Assembly (NCBI GenBank): GCA_014218235.1
Contig: CM024760.1
Coordinates: 64,978,961-65,042,960 of the forward strand
From: Colocasia esculenta
Lineage: Eukaryota; Streptophyta; Magnoliopsida; Alismatales; Araceae
Direction of reading: 5' to 3'
Length of the DNA: 64,000 bases
The notes under the pieces are model-generated. The model had not been told where the DNA came from. It did not search any database and saw only the letters and a list, made by a program, of their open reading frames with translations. Made by a program: the position numbers and the translations under genes. Below, piece after piece: positions 36,001 to 47,029 of this stretch (position 1 is its first letter; each line of letters opens with the position of its first letter).

Positions 36001-36289
36001 GACATAGTTCAATTCGGACTCCCGGTTTGACCGTGACGCGTCAAGTCGTCTTAACCAAGTTAGTTTAGTTAAAAAATGAAAAACTTCAGTTTCAGGGACC
36101 AAAATTAGAAATACTCATCTAATTGACCTTCATTGCTAATAGTTTTATTTAATTTATACTTCTAAAATAAGTTATTGCTTATAAATATTTAATTTTAACT
36201 TATTATTGTTATATATATTGTAGGTTCCTTCATCGGGTGGAGTGGGAGGACACGAGGATGAAGACGAAGACGAAGACGAGGCATCATGA
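33032..36289 (+). pseudogene. CACTA accessory transposase (Transposase_24/TNP1-like), frameshifted
   Basis: This is a plant En/Spm-associated protein thought to bind transposon ends. Exon-like blocks are 33032-33288 (FKHLMYNVRKNPEKHSQSAD, TLWRER, then after a frameshift WETLCKHWAAERW and NMHTGGSVSFATHQSRL), 33365-33468 (EKELKRQPTFSEVFDRTQKK), 33553-34010 (ESYNQQMTR, frameshift, PPLDPEVWVAASGAPKKGHV, then a Gln-rich coiled-coil-like SLSQVISQAFSQ segment and PPPQAAP) and 36224-36289 (an acidic EDEDEDEDEAS tail ending at TGA). All introns have GT...AG borders and the last junction keeps phase. Three frameshifts, near 33130, in the A-run near 33422 and near 33585, make it a pseudogene. The start is not identified. 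The domain order and the HTGG and DPEVW...GHVYGFG signatures make the family call strong. Confidence 0.85.
34150..36120. repeat. Dimeric satellite, about 11 units of roughly 175 bp, in the last transposase intron
   Basis: The landmark TTGTTCCAGCA recurs about every 170-182 bp from about 34187 to 35960. Two subtypes mostly alternate. One has CACGGTCGGGCCG and ends ACCAAGTTAG; the other has CATGGTCGGGTCG, GACTGCGAC and ends ACCATGTTAG. The array lies between the splice donor at 34011 and the acceptor at 36223. Open frames on the minus strand (such as 35308-35862) are only translations of the repeat. Confidence 0.92.
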
Positions 36290-36295
36290 TTTTCA

Positions 36296-36565
36296 TTTCA
36301 TTATTATTATTATTGTAGACATTTTTATTATTGTTGTTGGCATTATATTATTGTGATGTTGTGGATATTTTTATTGTTATTGTGGACATTTTATTATTCT
36401 GATGTTGTGGACATTTTATTATTGTTGTGTTGTGGATATTTTATTATTGTTGATGTTGTCGACATTTTATTATTATTTTGTTGTGGATATTTTTATTATT
36501 TTTGTGTTGTAGATATTTTTATGGTGGACAATTATTATTGTTGTGGATATTATTATTTTATTTAA
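36296..36565. repeat. Low-complexity TTATTATTGTTGTGGA repeats
   Basis: Imperfect repeats of GTTGTGGATATTTTTATTAT-type units of about 30 bp begin seven bases after the transposase stop codon, in what would be the 3' UTR. The open frame 36353-36565 is an artefact of this repeat. Confidence 0.85.
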
Positions 36566-36611
36566 GCAGGTTATTTTCTTAAAATATATATCTTTTAAAA
36601 AAATATATTTA

Positions 36612-37312
36612 AAAATAGAGACCGATTAGGGACCGAAATAATTCGGTCCCTATTCGGTCCCTAAATAGGACCGAATTTAATCAGTCCTAATTCGGTCCCT
36701 AAGATAGGGACCGAATAGGGACCGATTTATTTCGGTCCCTATTTAGGGACCGAAATAAATCGGTCCCTATTCGGTCCCTAAAATTAGGACCGAAATAAAT
36801 CAGTCCCTATTCGGTCCCTATTTTAGGGACCGAATTAGGACTGTTTAAATTCGGTCCCTATTTAGGGACCGAATTTATTCGGTCCCTATTTTAGGGACCG
36901 AATGGGGACTGCATAAATCGGTCCCTATATAGGGACCGAAATAATTCAGTCCCTATTTTAGGGACCGAACTAGGACTGATAAATTCGGTCCCTATTTAGG
37001 GACCGAAATAAATCGGTCCCTATTCGGTGCCTATTTTAGGGACCGAATTTATCAGTCCCTATTCGGTCCCTAAAATAGGGACCGAATTAGGACTGATAAA
37101 TTCGGTCCCTAAATAGGGACCGATATTGTTCGGTCCCTATTCGGTCCCTATTTATTAGTGACCGAATAGGGACCGAATTTAGTCGGTCACAGATTTGTGA
37201 CCAGAATTTTTTGACCGACATATTCGGTCACTATTCGGTCCCTATTCGGTCTCTGAGATGTTTAGGGACCGAATAGAGACCGAATATTTCGGTCTCTATT
37301 TCCGATTTTTCT
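36612..37312. repeat. Right subterminal repeat array of the CACTA
   Basis: It has the same GGGACCGAAT/ATTCGGTCCC words as the left array, again in alternating orientation, ending 10-15 bp before the terminal inverted repeat. Confidence 0.9.
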
Positions 37313-37319
37313 TGTAGTG

Positions 37320-38956
37320 GGAGATTTACAGAGGTCTTAGAGAAAAGGTCGCTTGTCTAACGATATGGAGTGACCAATAGAGAGCTTCCAAATCCCCAAG
37401 AAATGGCTGCCTAGATGTGCAAGTGTGTAGTGAACACGTGTCTCGATCCACAATCCATCGGCTTCAAACTTGCGGAAAGTACTTAACAATATAACATGGG
37501 ATAAAACTTTGTACTTTAAATAATCATGGTTTGTAAGATTTCAAGGTAACAATTATCATTTAAACATGGTAGAATAGTAGGAAGAGTGAATCACAAGTTA
37601 CATGAATGGTCACACTATTAAGAAAGCAATTAGAATAACGTTCGTGTAATTATAGCTTTTAAATGGGTTAATAAATTTTAAGCCATTAAACAGACATCAT
37701 GTAATGATCAGACCCAAGATAAGTCAATTACACACTGGACACCATGTTAAACAGACCTCAGTTAAGCCTTGAAATACGTGTCCTACACAGTGGATGCACT
37801 TCAAAACGTAGTGCACAGTGAAAACAAGCGAAATAGTGAAGACTCAAAATCGCGTCCACTTTGGTAGTCGCGTTCATGCTTGAATTGCATCGGGGGATCC
37901 GGACGCATTTAAGGAAAATCATTTCATAAAACCTTGGGCAGGAAAACCACATGAATCATGTCGGGGTATACCGCCGCGGTTCAGACAGGCTCCGACTCCC
38001 AGGCAGCGCGAAGACCCACCCGGGTCATTGACTAGTCAGTGTGAGAATCGCATCATACTAGACGGTCGCAATTCATTGAATCATGTTGGCCACGAGCAAC
38101 GCGATTCCAGACGCTTGAAACACGTCGCCTGAACCGGACGCAGTTCAGGGATCAGACCGAAAACGTCGAACATGTAGGAAACTAGTGTTCGGTCCATGCA
38201 ATGCTTATATCATCTAAGCTAGGGCTCTTGGACAAAACGTCTCATCATGAAAGTAGTAGGGAACATGGAATAGAAGTGAACTATGATTTTTAAATAATTT
38301 AAAATGACCTCGGGATTCACGATAAATCAACATGAATGTAAAAAGTCCCTCTCATGTGCGACTATGGCAAAACGACTATGACTCAAGATGTACTCATTGG
38401 AATTCGATGAAACTAATAGGAAATGAAACTAGACTTGATGCTCTACACATTGGTATAATATTTGTTAAAGTTTGGCCTGAGAAAACCAAGCTTTTGGGTT
38501 GAGGAAGTTTCAATCTTCAAAAAACCCTTGCTCCAACCACTGGTTGAAGAACGCCTAATACTCCGAGTATATTGCATGAAAATTGTGCATTCCAGTTGGG
38601 TAAGGAAGTAGACTTGACCCTCTTTCCAAGGGTATAAGCCTTGCATGATGGGATTTAGGGTTGACATACCTTTGGTCGACTCCAAGTGGACATTTTGTGC
38701 AGGCCTGAAGCAGACGCGATGGGGAAGAAGAAGGGCTTGGTGTGCTCGATCCTCTGCTCCTCAGATGCCAAGAGCTCCTCCACATGACCCCTATAAGATG
38801 TAAAGTCATCCTCAATGGTTTGGTGGAGAGTATTTAAGCATCTATGGCTTTTGGAAGTCATAATGCAACAAGGAAATGATAGTTGCGGTTTTAGTTTGTG
38901 TCTTTCAATATTCTGAAAATCTCTCCCTCCATTGGAGAGTCTTGGCCATCAAGCAA
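37320..38956 (-). repeat. 3' LTR of B, segment 3
   Basis: It matches about 55111-56755 of the 5' LTR of B. It starts with the GGA duplication of the CACTA and ends with AGCAA, the duplication of solo LTR D. CG-containing words (TCGCGTCC, GTCGCGTTC) cluster at about 37845-38165. Confidence 0.88.
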
Positions 38957-41483
38957 TGTAACATCCCATGTTACCCTGACCAGTCGCCCTCCATCAAGGG
39001 TGGCGACACAGGGTATGTCGCCTTCTGAAGACGACATGTGGCTTGTCGCCTTCCAGTTGGGAAGGCGACTAGCCCTATGTCGCCTTCTCTCTTCGCTTCC
39101 AGCCGCATGCACCTTTGTCGTGTAGTTGTCTGAAGAGGGATGACAGGTGTCAGCATCTGGCAGTAAGGAGGCAACAGGTCCTATGTCGCCTTCTGGTGTC
39201 AGGCCTGCATGGCTGACACGTGGTGATGTCGCAGGTCGACTTGACCATTGAGCAGGGGATAGCGACATGTCCTATGTCACCTTCAGGTTTACTGAAGGCG
39301 ACGAGGCCCATGTCGCCTTCTCATGTTCAAAGGGTTAAGTGCTCAGGCCGAGAGCACAAGCCTCAGTTCGCCCGTTTGCTCTGTGCAAGCCTTATCTCCG
39401 GCGAACTGAAGCTTGGGAGCTATGTGGAGGCTTGGGAGGAGGTTGTTTGACCTTCTTGCAAGGTAGGTTGCTCTTGGTTATTGTTGGTTGGGTTGTTCTT
39501 GTTTGTTTGCCCTTGTGTTCCCCATTGCTCGATCCCCCTCTCACTGTCTTTCCTCTTCAATGGTTGCTTGGACGATGGTCTCCTAGGGAGAGGAAGTGCC
39601 CGGTTCATGGGAGGAGGCTCGTGGATTGTCGGAGCTCGAAGGTGGAGGGTTGCTAACCTATGAGAAGGGCCCTTGAGGTTGGATCTTCATCTCGAGGTAG
39701 GGAACCCAAACCTTCCCCCTAGTTCCACTTGCTAGGATCCTCACCTCTTCCAAGCCTAGAACTTGCATGCTAGGTTGTTTTCATGCTTTGGTTATGGATG
39801 TGGTTTGTGTGGTGCCTTGCATATGGTTGCTTGGATTTGAGGGTTCTCCATGTTGAGTGAGATGCATGTGAGTGTAGGTTATTGTGCATGTTTGTTGGGG
39901 TTTCTAGAGGGTGGTTTGAGCTCTTTAGAACCATGTTTAATAGCCTACATGTTTCCCTCCCCGCGGTGGTGATTGTAGTGTGGTTGAGGCCCTGAAGAAG
40001 GAAGCCTCGGTGTGTTGCACCCTGATAAGGCGACACCTTTGGTGTCGCCACCCAGGTGGCGACACATCGATGCGTTGCCTTCAGGAACTTCTGAAGGCGA
40101 CATCATCTATGTCGCCACCTTGGTGGCAACCTGGGGGCCGTCGCCTTCTGCCTGTTTTTCCCGTTCCGGTTCTAGTGTCTGTTCCGGAGCACTGACCTGA
40201 TAGCGACAATGGCCTTGTCGCTATCAAATCAGTAGGGTTGCGCCGCCTTGGTTGTCGCCATGCTGATGGCGACACGGGGCCTGTCACCTTCTCAGTCAGA
40301 GAAGGGACTTCGCCACCTGCTCAGTGTCTTGCTTCCGCTGCGACTCGGTTTTCTCGGCACTTGTGTTGTTTCCTAGTACAGTGCTACTGCTAGTCTCTCT
40401 TCGCCTGGTGCTAGGCACTTGAGGGCTTGTCTGCGAGACAGGTTGTTACCGTTACCTGGGACCCTCAGTTCCCGCGCGCTTGTGTCAGAGGGTGTTGCTC
40501 CAGGCGGCGGGGTTTGCTCGAGTCGTTGACTTTGGTAGCAGTAGGGGAAAACGGTGGGACAGCGACGTGGTCGTTTGTGGAGCTCTCTTAGCTGAGACTG
40601 GGACGCCGGTAGTGTGTGACTCGTACGGCGTAGTTCAGCTAGTCTAATCTCACTGCCTCACTCTACGTTGTTTCGATACCACCTAGAGGGGCCAGGCATG
40701 GGACCGTAGTCCGGCCAGACTACGGCAGTTTGTGGTTACTTGTGGTTCCGCATCTCACTCCGACGGGAGGTGTTAGACATGGACCGTTGGTCGAGGGTAA
40801 GACGCGTGGTGCGCCTGACCAGCTGACTAGAGTAGTGTACTGTGGCTAGTATACTTGTCCAGGCAGTTCGTTGTCTGTGTTTACAACTGGGTTCTTGTGG
40901 TGCCTTGGTTTACACGGGTTTTCCGGTCCCGCCGAGTGGCTTAGACCGATGACTGTGTAGTTCTTTCATGCTTCTGCACTTTACTCTGTTTAGTAGATTA
41001 GACCTTACTACTTTATTTAATTATTACACTAGTCTATATGCTTGTGGAAACAGTGGGAGATTGGTAGTCCCTACTGGGCTTCTTCGTGAAGCTCACTCCC
41101 TGTTTTGCAGGTGAGACTTCACAGCAGTTCCCTCCGCGGCGTAGCGAGGAGACGGGCCCGCAGTAGTCGGTGTCTCTAGTGGCAGTGTTTCCCCCAGTTC
41201 TGTACTTCACCCTCGGGGTATGCCCCTAAGGGACGTGTTATTCCTTTTCTGTTCTGCACTTGTACTTTTACTACTTTGGGACTTGTACTAGACTTGCACG
41301 TTGTGTTAGACTTCTTCTTGCACTAGTTGGTACACTTTTAGTACAATTGTCGTTATTTACTTTCCGTCACATATCTCGTTAGACCGATCCGTTAGCCCTT
41401 CCGGGTCTCCGGACCCGTGGGCGGCGGTGCCGACAGTCAGATCCTTGGTGGGAGCCGGGGACCCGGGCGTCGGGGCCGTTACT
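38957..41483 (+). repeat. Solo LTR D, related to E, opposite orientation
   Basis: A 2.53-kb sequence flanked by AGCAA on both sides (38952-38956 and 41484-41488), with no internal region or second LTR. It starts TGTAACATCCC and ends GGGGCCGTTACT, the final A probably mutated. Reversed, its right part aligns with the start of the E LTRs, including the landmark CCTTAAGGGGCATACCCCGAG (here as CCTCGGGGTATGCCCCTAAG, about 41211-41230). It is rich in T and G on the plus strand, as expected for this family in plus orientation. GTCGCC words cluster at 38990-39320 and 40025-40310. Solo LTRs form by recombination between the two LTRs. Confidence 0.85.
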
Positions 41484-42004
41484 AGCAACCTCCATGGGTG
41501 GCTAGGCACGAATTTGGGTTGCCAAGAGTGCATGATTGCATCCCAATTCTACCCTAATTGCCTCTTTCTAATTTCAGCTTATTTATGGTTACGAATTTCC
41601 ATGCATTTTCTTGCTTCATTTGATTTTTGAGCCAAATGTGATCCATTGGCCCAATATCGATAATGGGTCATCAATATATAATGTTGGAAGTTTCTCCAAC
41701 AATTTTTTTTAATTTATAGTCACGTCGAATTTTCGTGTTAATGGTTTTCCGACCTAGTTTCCTTATTTGGATAACTTGTCACAGTGTGACATACACTTGG
41801 TCAATCGGATGTTTTGTTGCACGAATTCCTTCGTGGAACACTTAGGAATTATGTGTGGGGTTGATTTATAATTTTTACGGAATTTTACAATGTGTTCTTG
41901 CACATACGATAATGGTACGTATGTTTTAATACACTGATATTATGGAAATTATTTATTTCCATTTATTTGAATTTTTATGTAATTAGATTTTTCGTGGTGC
42001 TACA
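41484..42004 (-). repeat. 3' LTR of B, segment 4
   Basis: It matches 56752-57270 of the 5' LTR and ends GTGGTGCTACA next to the polypurine tract. Confidence 0.9.
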
Positions 42005-42020
42005 CCCTCCCCGCTTAAGA
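42005..42020 (-). other. Polypurine tract of element B
   Basis: The minus strand reads TCTTAAGCGGGGAGGG directly before the LTR start TGTAGCACC. Confidence 0.85.
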
Positions 42021-42029
42021 GAATTTGGT

Positions 42030-43090
42030 CCCCAAATTAATGGTTAGAAATTTATTGTATAAGCAGGTGTACTTACTTGCGAATAGCTCCAGATATCTTT
42101 TGCGTATAGCTTCCTCGGTTTCCCACGTCTCATCCTCTTCTCTGCGGTGATTCCATCTCACTCTCACTAGTGGGATGACCTTGTTCCTTAGTTGACGTTG
42201 TTCTTAGTCCACGATCTTAATTGGCCTTTCTTGATAAGTTTTATCTTTGTTGAACTCCAGAAGTTCATATTCTATAACATGATATGGATCTCATACATAC
42301 ATCTTCAACATGGATATATGGAACACATTGTGTATTCGATACATTTATGGTGGTAATGCCAGACAGTATGCAACTTCGCCGACTCTCATGAGGATTTCGA
42401 AAGGCCCGACGAAGCTTGGTGACAACTTGCCTTGAATGCCAAACCGCCTAATCCCACGTCCTGGTGACACTTTCAAGAATACATGCTCACCAACCTGAAA
42501 CTCCAGGTCTCTTCTTCTATTATATGCATATGATTTTTGTCTTTGCTGCGCCACCGCCATTCTTTTCTTAATAAGCTTCACTTTTTCTGTGGTTTCCCTA
42601 ATCATCTTTGGTCCTAGCATTTGTTTTTCACCAACTTCATACCAGCATATTGGAGATCGGCAACTCCTGCCATAAAGTGCTTCGAATGGTGCCATTTGAA
42701 TACTAGTTTGGTAGCTATTATTGTTGGCGAACTCCACAAGTGATAAGTGTTCATGCCAACTACCTCCAAAATCTTGGACACAGGCTCTAAGCATATCTTC
42801 AATCACTGATTGGTTCTTTCCGTCTGACCATCAGTCTGCGGATGGAAAGCTGTGCTAAAGTTTAGTTTAGATCCCAAGGAATAGTGCAGTCCTTTCCAAA
42901 AGTGGGATGTAAACCTAAGGTCTCTATCAGACACGATAGATATCGGTACTCCATGTAATCTGACTATTTCCTTCACATACAATGAAGCCCGAACATCTAC
43001 TGACCACTTGTTCATCACTGGAAAAAAGTGAGCCGACTTAGTTAAGTAGTCGACTATAACCCATATACATCGAATCCACCTTTAGATTTA
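42030..43090 (-). pseudogene. Element B pol 3' part: integrase core and degraded chromodomain
   Basis: On the minus strand, 42803-43018 carries RLHGVPISIVSDRDLRFTSH and HPQTDGQTERTN, the Asp and Glu of the integrase core with 35 residues between them. 42345-42806 continues with EDMLRA, YGRSCRSP, RRRDLEFQVGEHVFLKVSP and SFVGPFEIL in an overlapping, shifted frame. Below 42345 a chromodomain-like stretch can be read (YQERPIKIVD, RVRWNHRR, DETWE) but is broken by stops. Element G inserted in the LP-KSKGGFD segment, separating this part from the zinc finger at 49779. It is non-functional. Confidence 0.85.
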
Positions 43091-43095
43091 GGTAG

Positions 43096-44435
43096 TTCTG
43101 GGTTCTCATGTGTGATGTTTGTGTCTAAATGTTTTTGATGATGAGAAATGTTAATTGATGTTGTGAAGTTGGTTGACACATGATGACAGTGACAAAAGTC
43201 ATGCAAGATATAATCATATGAGAACATGCTTCTATTGATCATCTATACATTTAGTGTATCTCACTTAGAATGCTTCAAAATGTAGGTGTCAATGCATACA
43301 AGCCAAGCAACAAGAACCAAATGCAAAAGAACAAGAAAAAGACTTCACATCAACACCTGTCGACAACCATGAAGGCCCCTGTCGACAGATTGACCATCCA
43401 GAACAAAACAAGCTATTGGAAGATCATTCGGGACAGTAGCTGTTGACAGTTGAAGCTCACTTGTCGACAGACACAGATGTCCTATCGACAGATGAGAATC
43501 TCCTGTCGACAGCCCAGTGTTCCAGGAACCTTCAAAGGTTCTGGAAACAAGAAATATGCAGTAGTTGTCGACAGCAGCAGATCGCCTGTCGACAACCGAA
43601 GTTTTAGAAAGATCTGATGGTTAGGATATGATCTATATTTGGATGATCCCTTTAAGCATGACTATCCATGTTTGGACACCCATATATACAGGTTATATGG
43701 AGCTATTTTCGCAGTACGAAGCCACCATACCAAAACCTTAAGCAAAACCCAAGAGAGAAAGCTTCTTCCTGCTGCTCTGCTTCAACCCTCCGTCCAGAGC
43801 GAAGAAGATCCATCTTCCAAGCGGAGTTGAAGCCGGTTCGTCCACTGTTCCAATTTCTCCATCAACTGTTCTTCATCCGAACGAAGTTTGAAGTTCTTCC
43901 GGACGACCATCACGAAGAGTTCTTCATCAGGATATACTTCTACATCACTGAACTCTTCTACTTCTACACTTTTCATATCTCTGTGTGTGTGGTTGTGATT
44001 CAAGCGTCCCTTGTGCTTGATTCACGTGTGGCCAGTTGTTCTGAATGTTTGTTTGTCTCAGACAACTTGAGTGTGTGTGTTGTAAGATTTGAACTCGCTT
44101 ATAAGCAGTCTTTCTACATGTGTGTGTGGACGGTGGACGTAAGATACACAAGTTGTGTACTCCGAACCACCTTAAATCAATGTGTCTATGGTTTGAACAT
44201 TTTACGGTAGATGTTTGGTAGGCACGTTGGTCTCTCACACGTCAGGTAAATTGTGATTTGTTCTACTCATACTCAACACACACATCTTAGCTCGAATTCA
44301 ATATAGATCTATTTAAGATTTCAATAAGTCTGTGTTACCATCGCAAAGGAAGGTCATAGTAATTTTTAGTTGGTAGTAATCTATTCAACCCCCCCTTCTA
44401 GATTACCATCTTAAGATAGTTCAGCATATATTTCA
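43096..44435 (+). repeat. 5' LTR of element G
   Basis: It starts TTCTGGGTTCTC, where the 3' LTR has the expected TGTTAGGTTCTC, and ends ATATTTCA. It contains an array of TGTCGACA words. The open frame 43668-44210 lies wholly in the LTR, occurs in altered form in the 3' LTR and is not a supported gene. Confidence 0.9.
43355..43600. repeat. Array of CTGTCGACAG palindromes in LTR G
   Basis: Eight copies of YTGTCGACAR, two with one change, lie 20-60 bp apart in otherwise unique sequence. The 3' LTR has the same array at 48695-48945, with a few cores mutated (CTATCGACAG, TTGTCAACAG). Confidence 0.88.
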
Positions 44436-44437
44436 AT

Positions 44438-44449
44438 TGGTATCAGAGC
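44438..44449 (+). other. Primer-binding site of element G
   Basis: TGGTATCAGAGC, a perfect initiator tRNA-Met complement, starts three bases after the LTR end. Confidence 0.93.
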
Positions 44450-44510
44450 GAGGTTTCTCCGATTTACTGCTTTCATAGCTTCATCTCACGGTCAAGAGAC
44501 TTTCGATCTC

Positions 44511-46496
44511 ATGGAATCTAACAAGGGGTTTATGGCTGAAGGATAGTCAATGTCCAGGCCACCTTTCATTGATGGCACTAATTATCCATACTGGAAAAAT
44601 CATATGCAGGTCTTTCTAAGAGCTCAAGACTTTGAGCTATGGAAGATCGTCAGCAAAGAAGCATATGTGTTGCCCGAGGATGAAGATACTTGGACAAATG
44701 AACAAATTTGTAAAGGAACTCTCAATTGGAGCACATTGAACATGATGCAGTGCGCTGTGCATCCCAAGGAGTTTTCAAGAGTCTCCACATGTACTTCAGC
44801 AAAGGAAATGTGGGACAAGCTTGAACTCATCTATGAAGGTACGTCTGAGGTAAGGGAAACCAAAGCAAACATGCTATTATCTAAATATGAGATGTTTAAA
44901 ATAAAAAATGAAGAAACCATATCAGATATGTTTGCAAGTTTCATGCTAATAATCAATGGATTGAAAGGTCTTAAGAAAGAATACTCAAAAAGTGACCTAG
45001 TTAGGAAGATACTTCGGTCTCTTCCACCCTCTTGGAATACTAAGGCCACCGTCATTGAAGATTCTAATGATCTTTCAAAAATGAAATTAGATGAGTTAAT
45101 TGGTTCCTTGATGACCTAAGAAATAAATATAAAGAGGAACGAAATTGAAGAAAATCCCAGAAAATCAATTGCTCTAAAAGCCTTCAACAAAAATTCCTCT
45201 AGTTCCAAGAAAGATATTCAATAGGAAAGTGATGACAATGGAACATGTAGTGATAGTGATCACTAGAGAGTTCAAGAAATTCCTTAAGTTCAAAAGGAAA
45301 GGCTCAAGTAACTTCAAATCTTTTTAAATGAAAGATTCTTCAAGTAAATTTGATTCTAACAGAAAATCTAACATGATAGTGTGTTATGAGTGCAAGAAAC
45401 CAGGGCATATGAGAGGAGAATGCTCGGAGCTCAAGAAGAAACTAAAGAAGGATAAATTCACCTTCAAGAAAGTCAAGGCAATGTTGGCAACTTGGAGCGA
45501 TGAAGACGAAGACGAGGACGCACAAGCAACCTCTGGAGATGAAGAGATTCACTACTTAATGGCAAGGAGTGAGGACTCCACTGAGGTAAATTCTTCCTTC
45601 GAGAACTATACTGTTGATGAATGGGAAGAAGTATACACTGTATTGTTTGAAAAATTTTGTGATTATAAGTCTTAAAATAAAGCACTCAAGAAAAAGATCA
45701 ATTCACTTGTTCACAATAAATCCAATGATGAACAAATTGCAATCCTAAATAAAGAAATTGAAATGATGAAAATTGATGAGGAAGCTCACAGTGAGGAAAT
45801 GGATTGCATGAAAGAAAAACTACAGGAAAATGAGAAAGAAAAACAAAGCCTAATAAATTCTCTTGAAAATCTTCAAAATGAACGTCATGAGATTAAGAAA
45901 AAATTGGAACAATCTGGAAAAAGAGTTAAAAGAAAAGACCGAAGATCTTACAAGATTTGTAAAAGGAAAGCAAAATCTTGATGTTGTTTTGGGTGCAAGA
46001 ATTAATGTAACAAGGCATGGGCTTGGATACCAACCAGTAAAACAAAAGAAAATTGGAGATACATTGATCACATCCTTTGTTGATTGTAGTCCAAGCACAA
46101 GTAAACAAGTTCTACCCAAGAGCAAGAAAACTCCACCTCAGGGTAAGAATCCTCAACCAAATCAAAAGACTTCATCTGCTCAGCAACACAAGAAGTCTGT
46201 CGACAACCCCAATGAGTGCTGTCGACAGGCCTGGAAGTACACTGTCAAGGGACATACATCCAAGCAACAAAAGGGTAAAATGCAAATGAATGTTCAATAA
46301 AACAGCAAAACAAATGTGTTGAGGAAATCTTCATCATGCAATGTTTGTAAGAAACTTGGCCACAATGAAAAACAGTGTTGGAATAATTCAAACAAACTGA
46401 AATGCAAACAAGTTTGGATTCCAAAGCATTTACTTTTTGGCTTGAATGAAAAATTTGGACCCAAAGTAATTTGGGTACCAAAACCTCTTGTATGAT
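44511..46496 (+). pseudogene. Element G gag with two zinc knuckles
   Basis: This is the copia structural protein. The ATG at 44511 is followed by TAG at codon 12 (44544), after which the frame continues through RPPFIDGTNYPYWKNHM and KEMWDKLELIYEGT, a UBN2-type gag domain, to a TAA at about 45117-45119. Further stops follow. At 45328-45675 there is a zinc knuckle CYECKKPGHMRGEC (45382-45423) and an acidic stretch SDEDEDEDAQ. The segment 45763-45981 is a Lys/Glu-rich coiled coil. A second knuckle CNVCKKLGHNEKQC lies at 46337-46378. Two TGTCGACA words, the LTR motif, lie at about 46198-46229 inside the gene. Multiple stops and frameshifts inactivate it. Confidence 0.85.
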
Positions 46497-47018
46497 CCAT
46501 CTATGCAGGAATGCCTAGCAGACAAAAATCAGAACAAATGGTACTTGGATAGTGGCTGCTCGAGGCACATGACGGGTGACAAGAGAAAATTATGTCTGCT
46601 AGTGGAGAAAGATGGAGGTCAGGTTGTCTTTGGAGGTAACAATAAGGGCCAAATCATTGGCACAAGTAAGGTAGGTAAGTATGCCTCTAACTCAATAGAC
46701 AACGTGTTGCTGGTTGATGGTCTTAATCACAATTTGCTTAGCATAAGCCAATTGTGTGATAAAGGCCATAAAGTAATCCTTGAATCAAATGCATGCAAAA
46801 TTGTTGATAAAGAAACAGGAAGTCTCAAGTTTTCTAGAAAAAGGGTGAATAATATCTATTTAGTTGATTTAGATGAACCAGAAAACAAAAATTTGTGTCT
46901 TGTTGCCAGTAAACAGGATGAGTTGACATTGTGGCATCGTAGTCTTGGCCACGCGAGCTACAATGTTTTGCACAAGATCATGAGGATGAAATTGGTAAGT
47001 GGACTTCCTGAAATATAG
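46497..47018 (+). pseudogene. Element G protease and GAG-pre-integrase segment
   Basis: The frame reads WYLDSGCSRHMTGDK, the copia aspartic protease signature (Asp-Ser-Gly), then NLLSISQLCDKG and LTLWHRSLGHASYNVLHKI, the zinc-binding GAG-pre-integrase domain (HX3-4H present). It runs to SGLPE and then stops. The second half of the zinc motif and the integrase core that should follow are missing, because the sequence jumps to the end of RT. Confidence 0.88.
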
Positions 47019-47029
47019 CAAGCAGTCCT

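Larger units (their letters stand above)
27870..37319 (+). mobile_element. CACTA (En/Spm) DNA transposon, 9.45 kb
   Basis: The ends are perfect inverted CACTACAAGAAAAA and TTTTTCTTGTAGTG, with a 3-bp TSD GGA (27867-27869 and 37320-37322). The uninterrupted target is visible in the 5' LTR of B near 55111. The layout is: left subterminal repeats, AT-rich sequence, a captured ABCB-like exon fragment, hAT-like remnants, a frameshifted Transposase_24-type gene with a satellite in its last intron, a low-complexity stretch, and right subterminal repeats. I found no TNP2/Transposase_21 catalytic gene, so it is presumably non-autonomous. Confidence 0.92.

Noticed and set aside
36353..36565. 70-codon frame rich in Leu, Asp and Ile after the transposase
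   Set aside because: It is a low-complexity translation of the TTATTATTGTTGTGGA repeat.
43355..43600. CRISPR-like appearance of spaced palindromes
   Set aside because: Words are only 8-10 bp, spacing is irregular, the context is a plant retrotransposon LTR, and the same array recurs in the partner LTR.
43668..44210. 180-codon open frame in the 5' LTR of G
   Set aside because: It lies entirely within the LTR, is not kept open in the 3' LTR copy and has no domain similarity.
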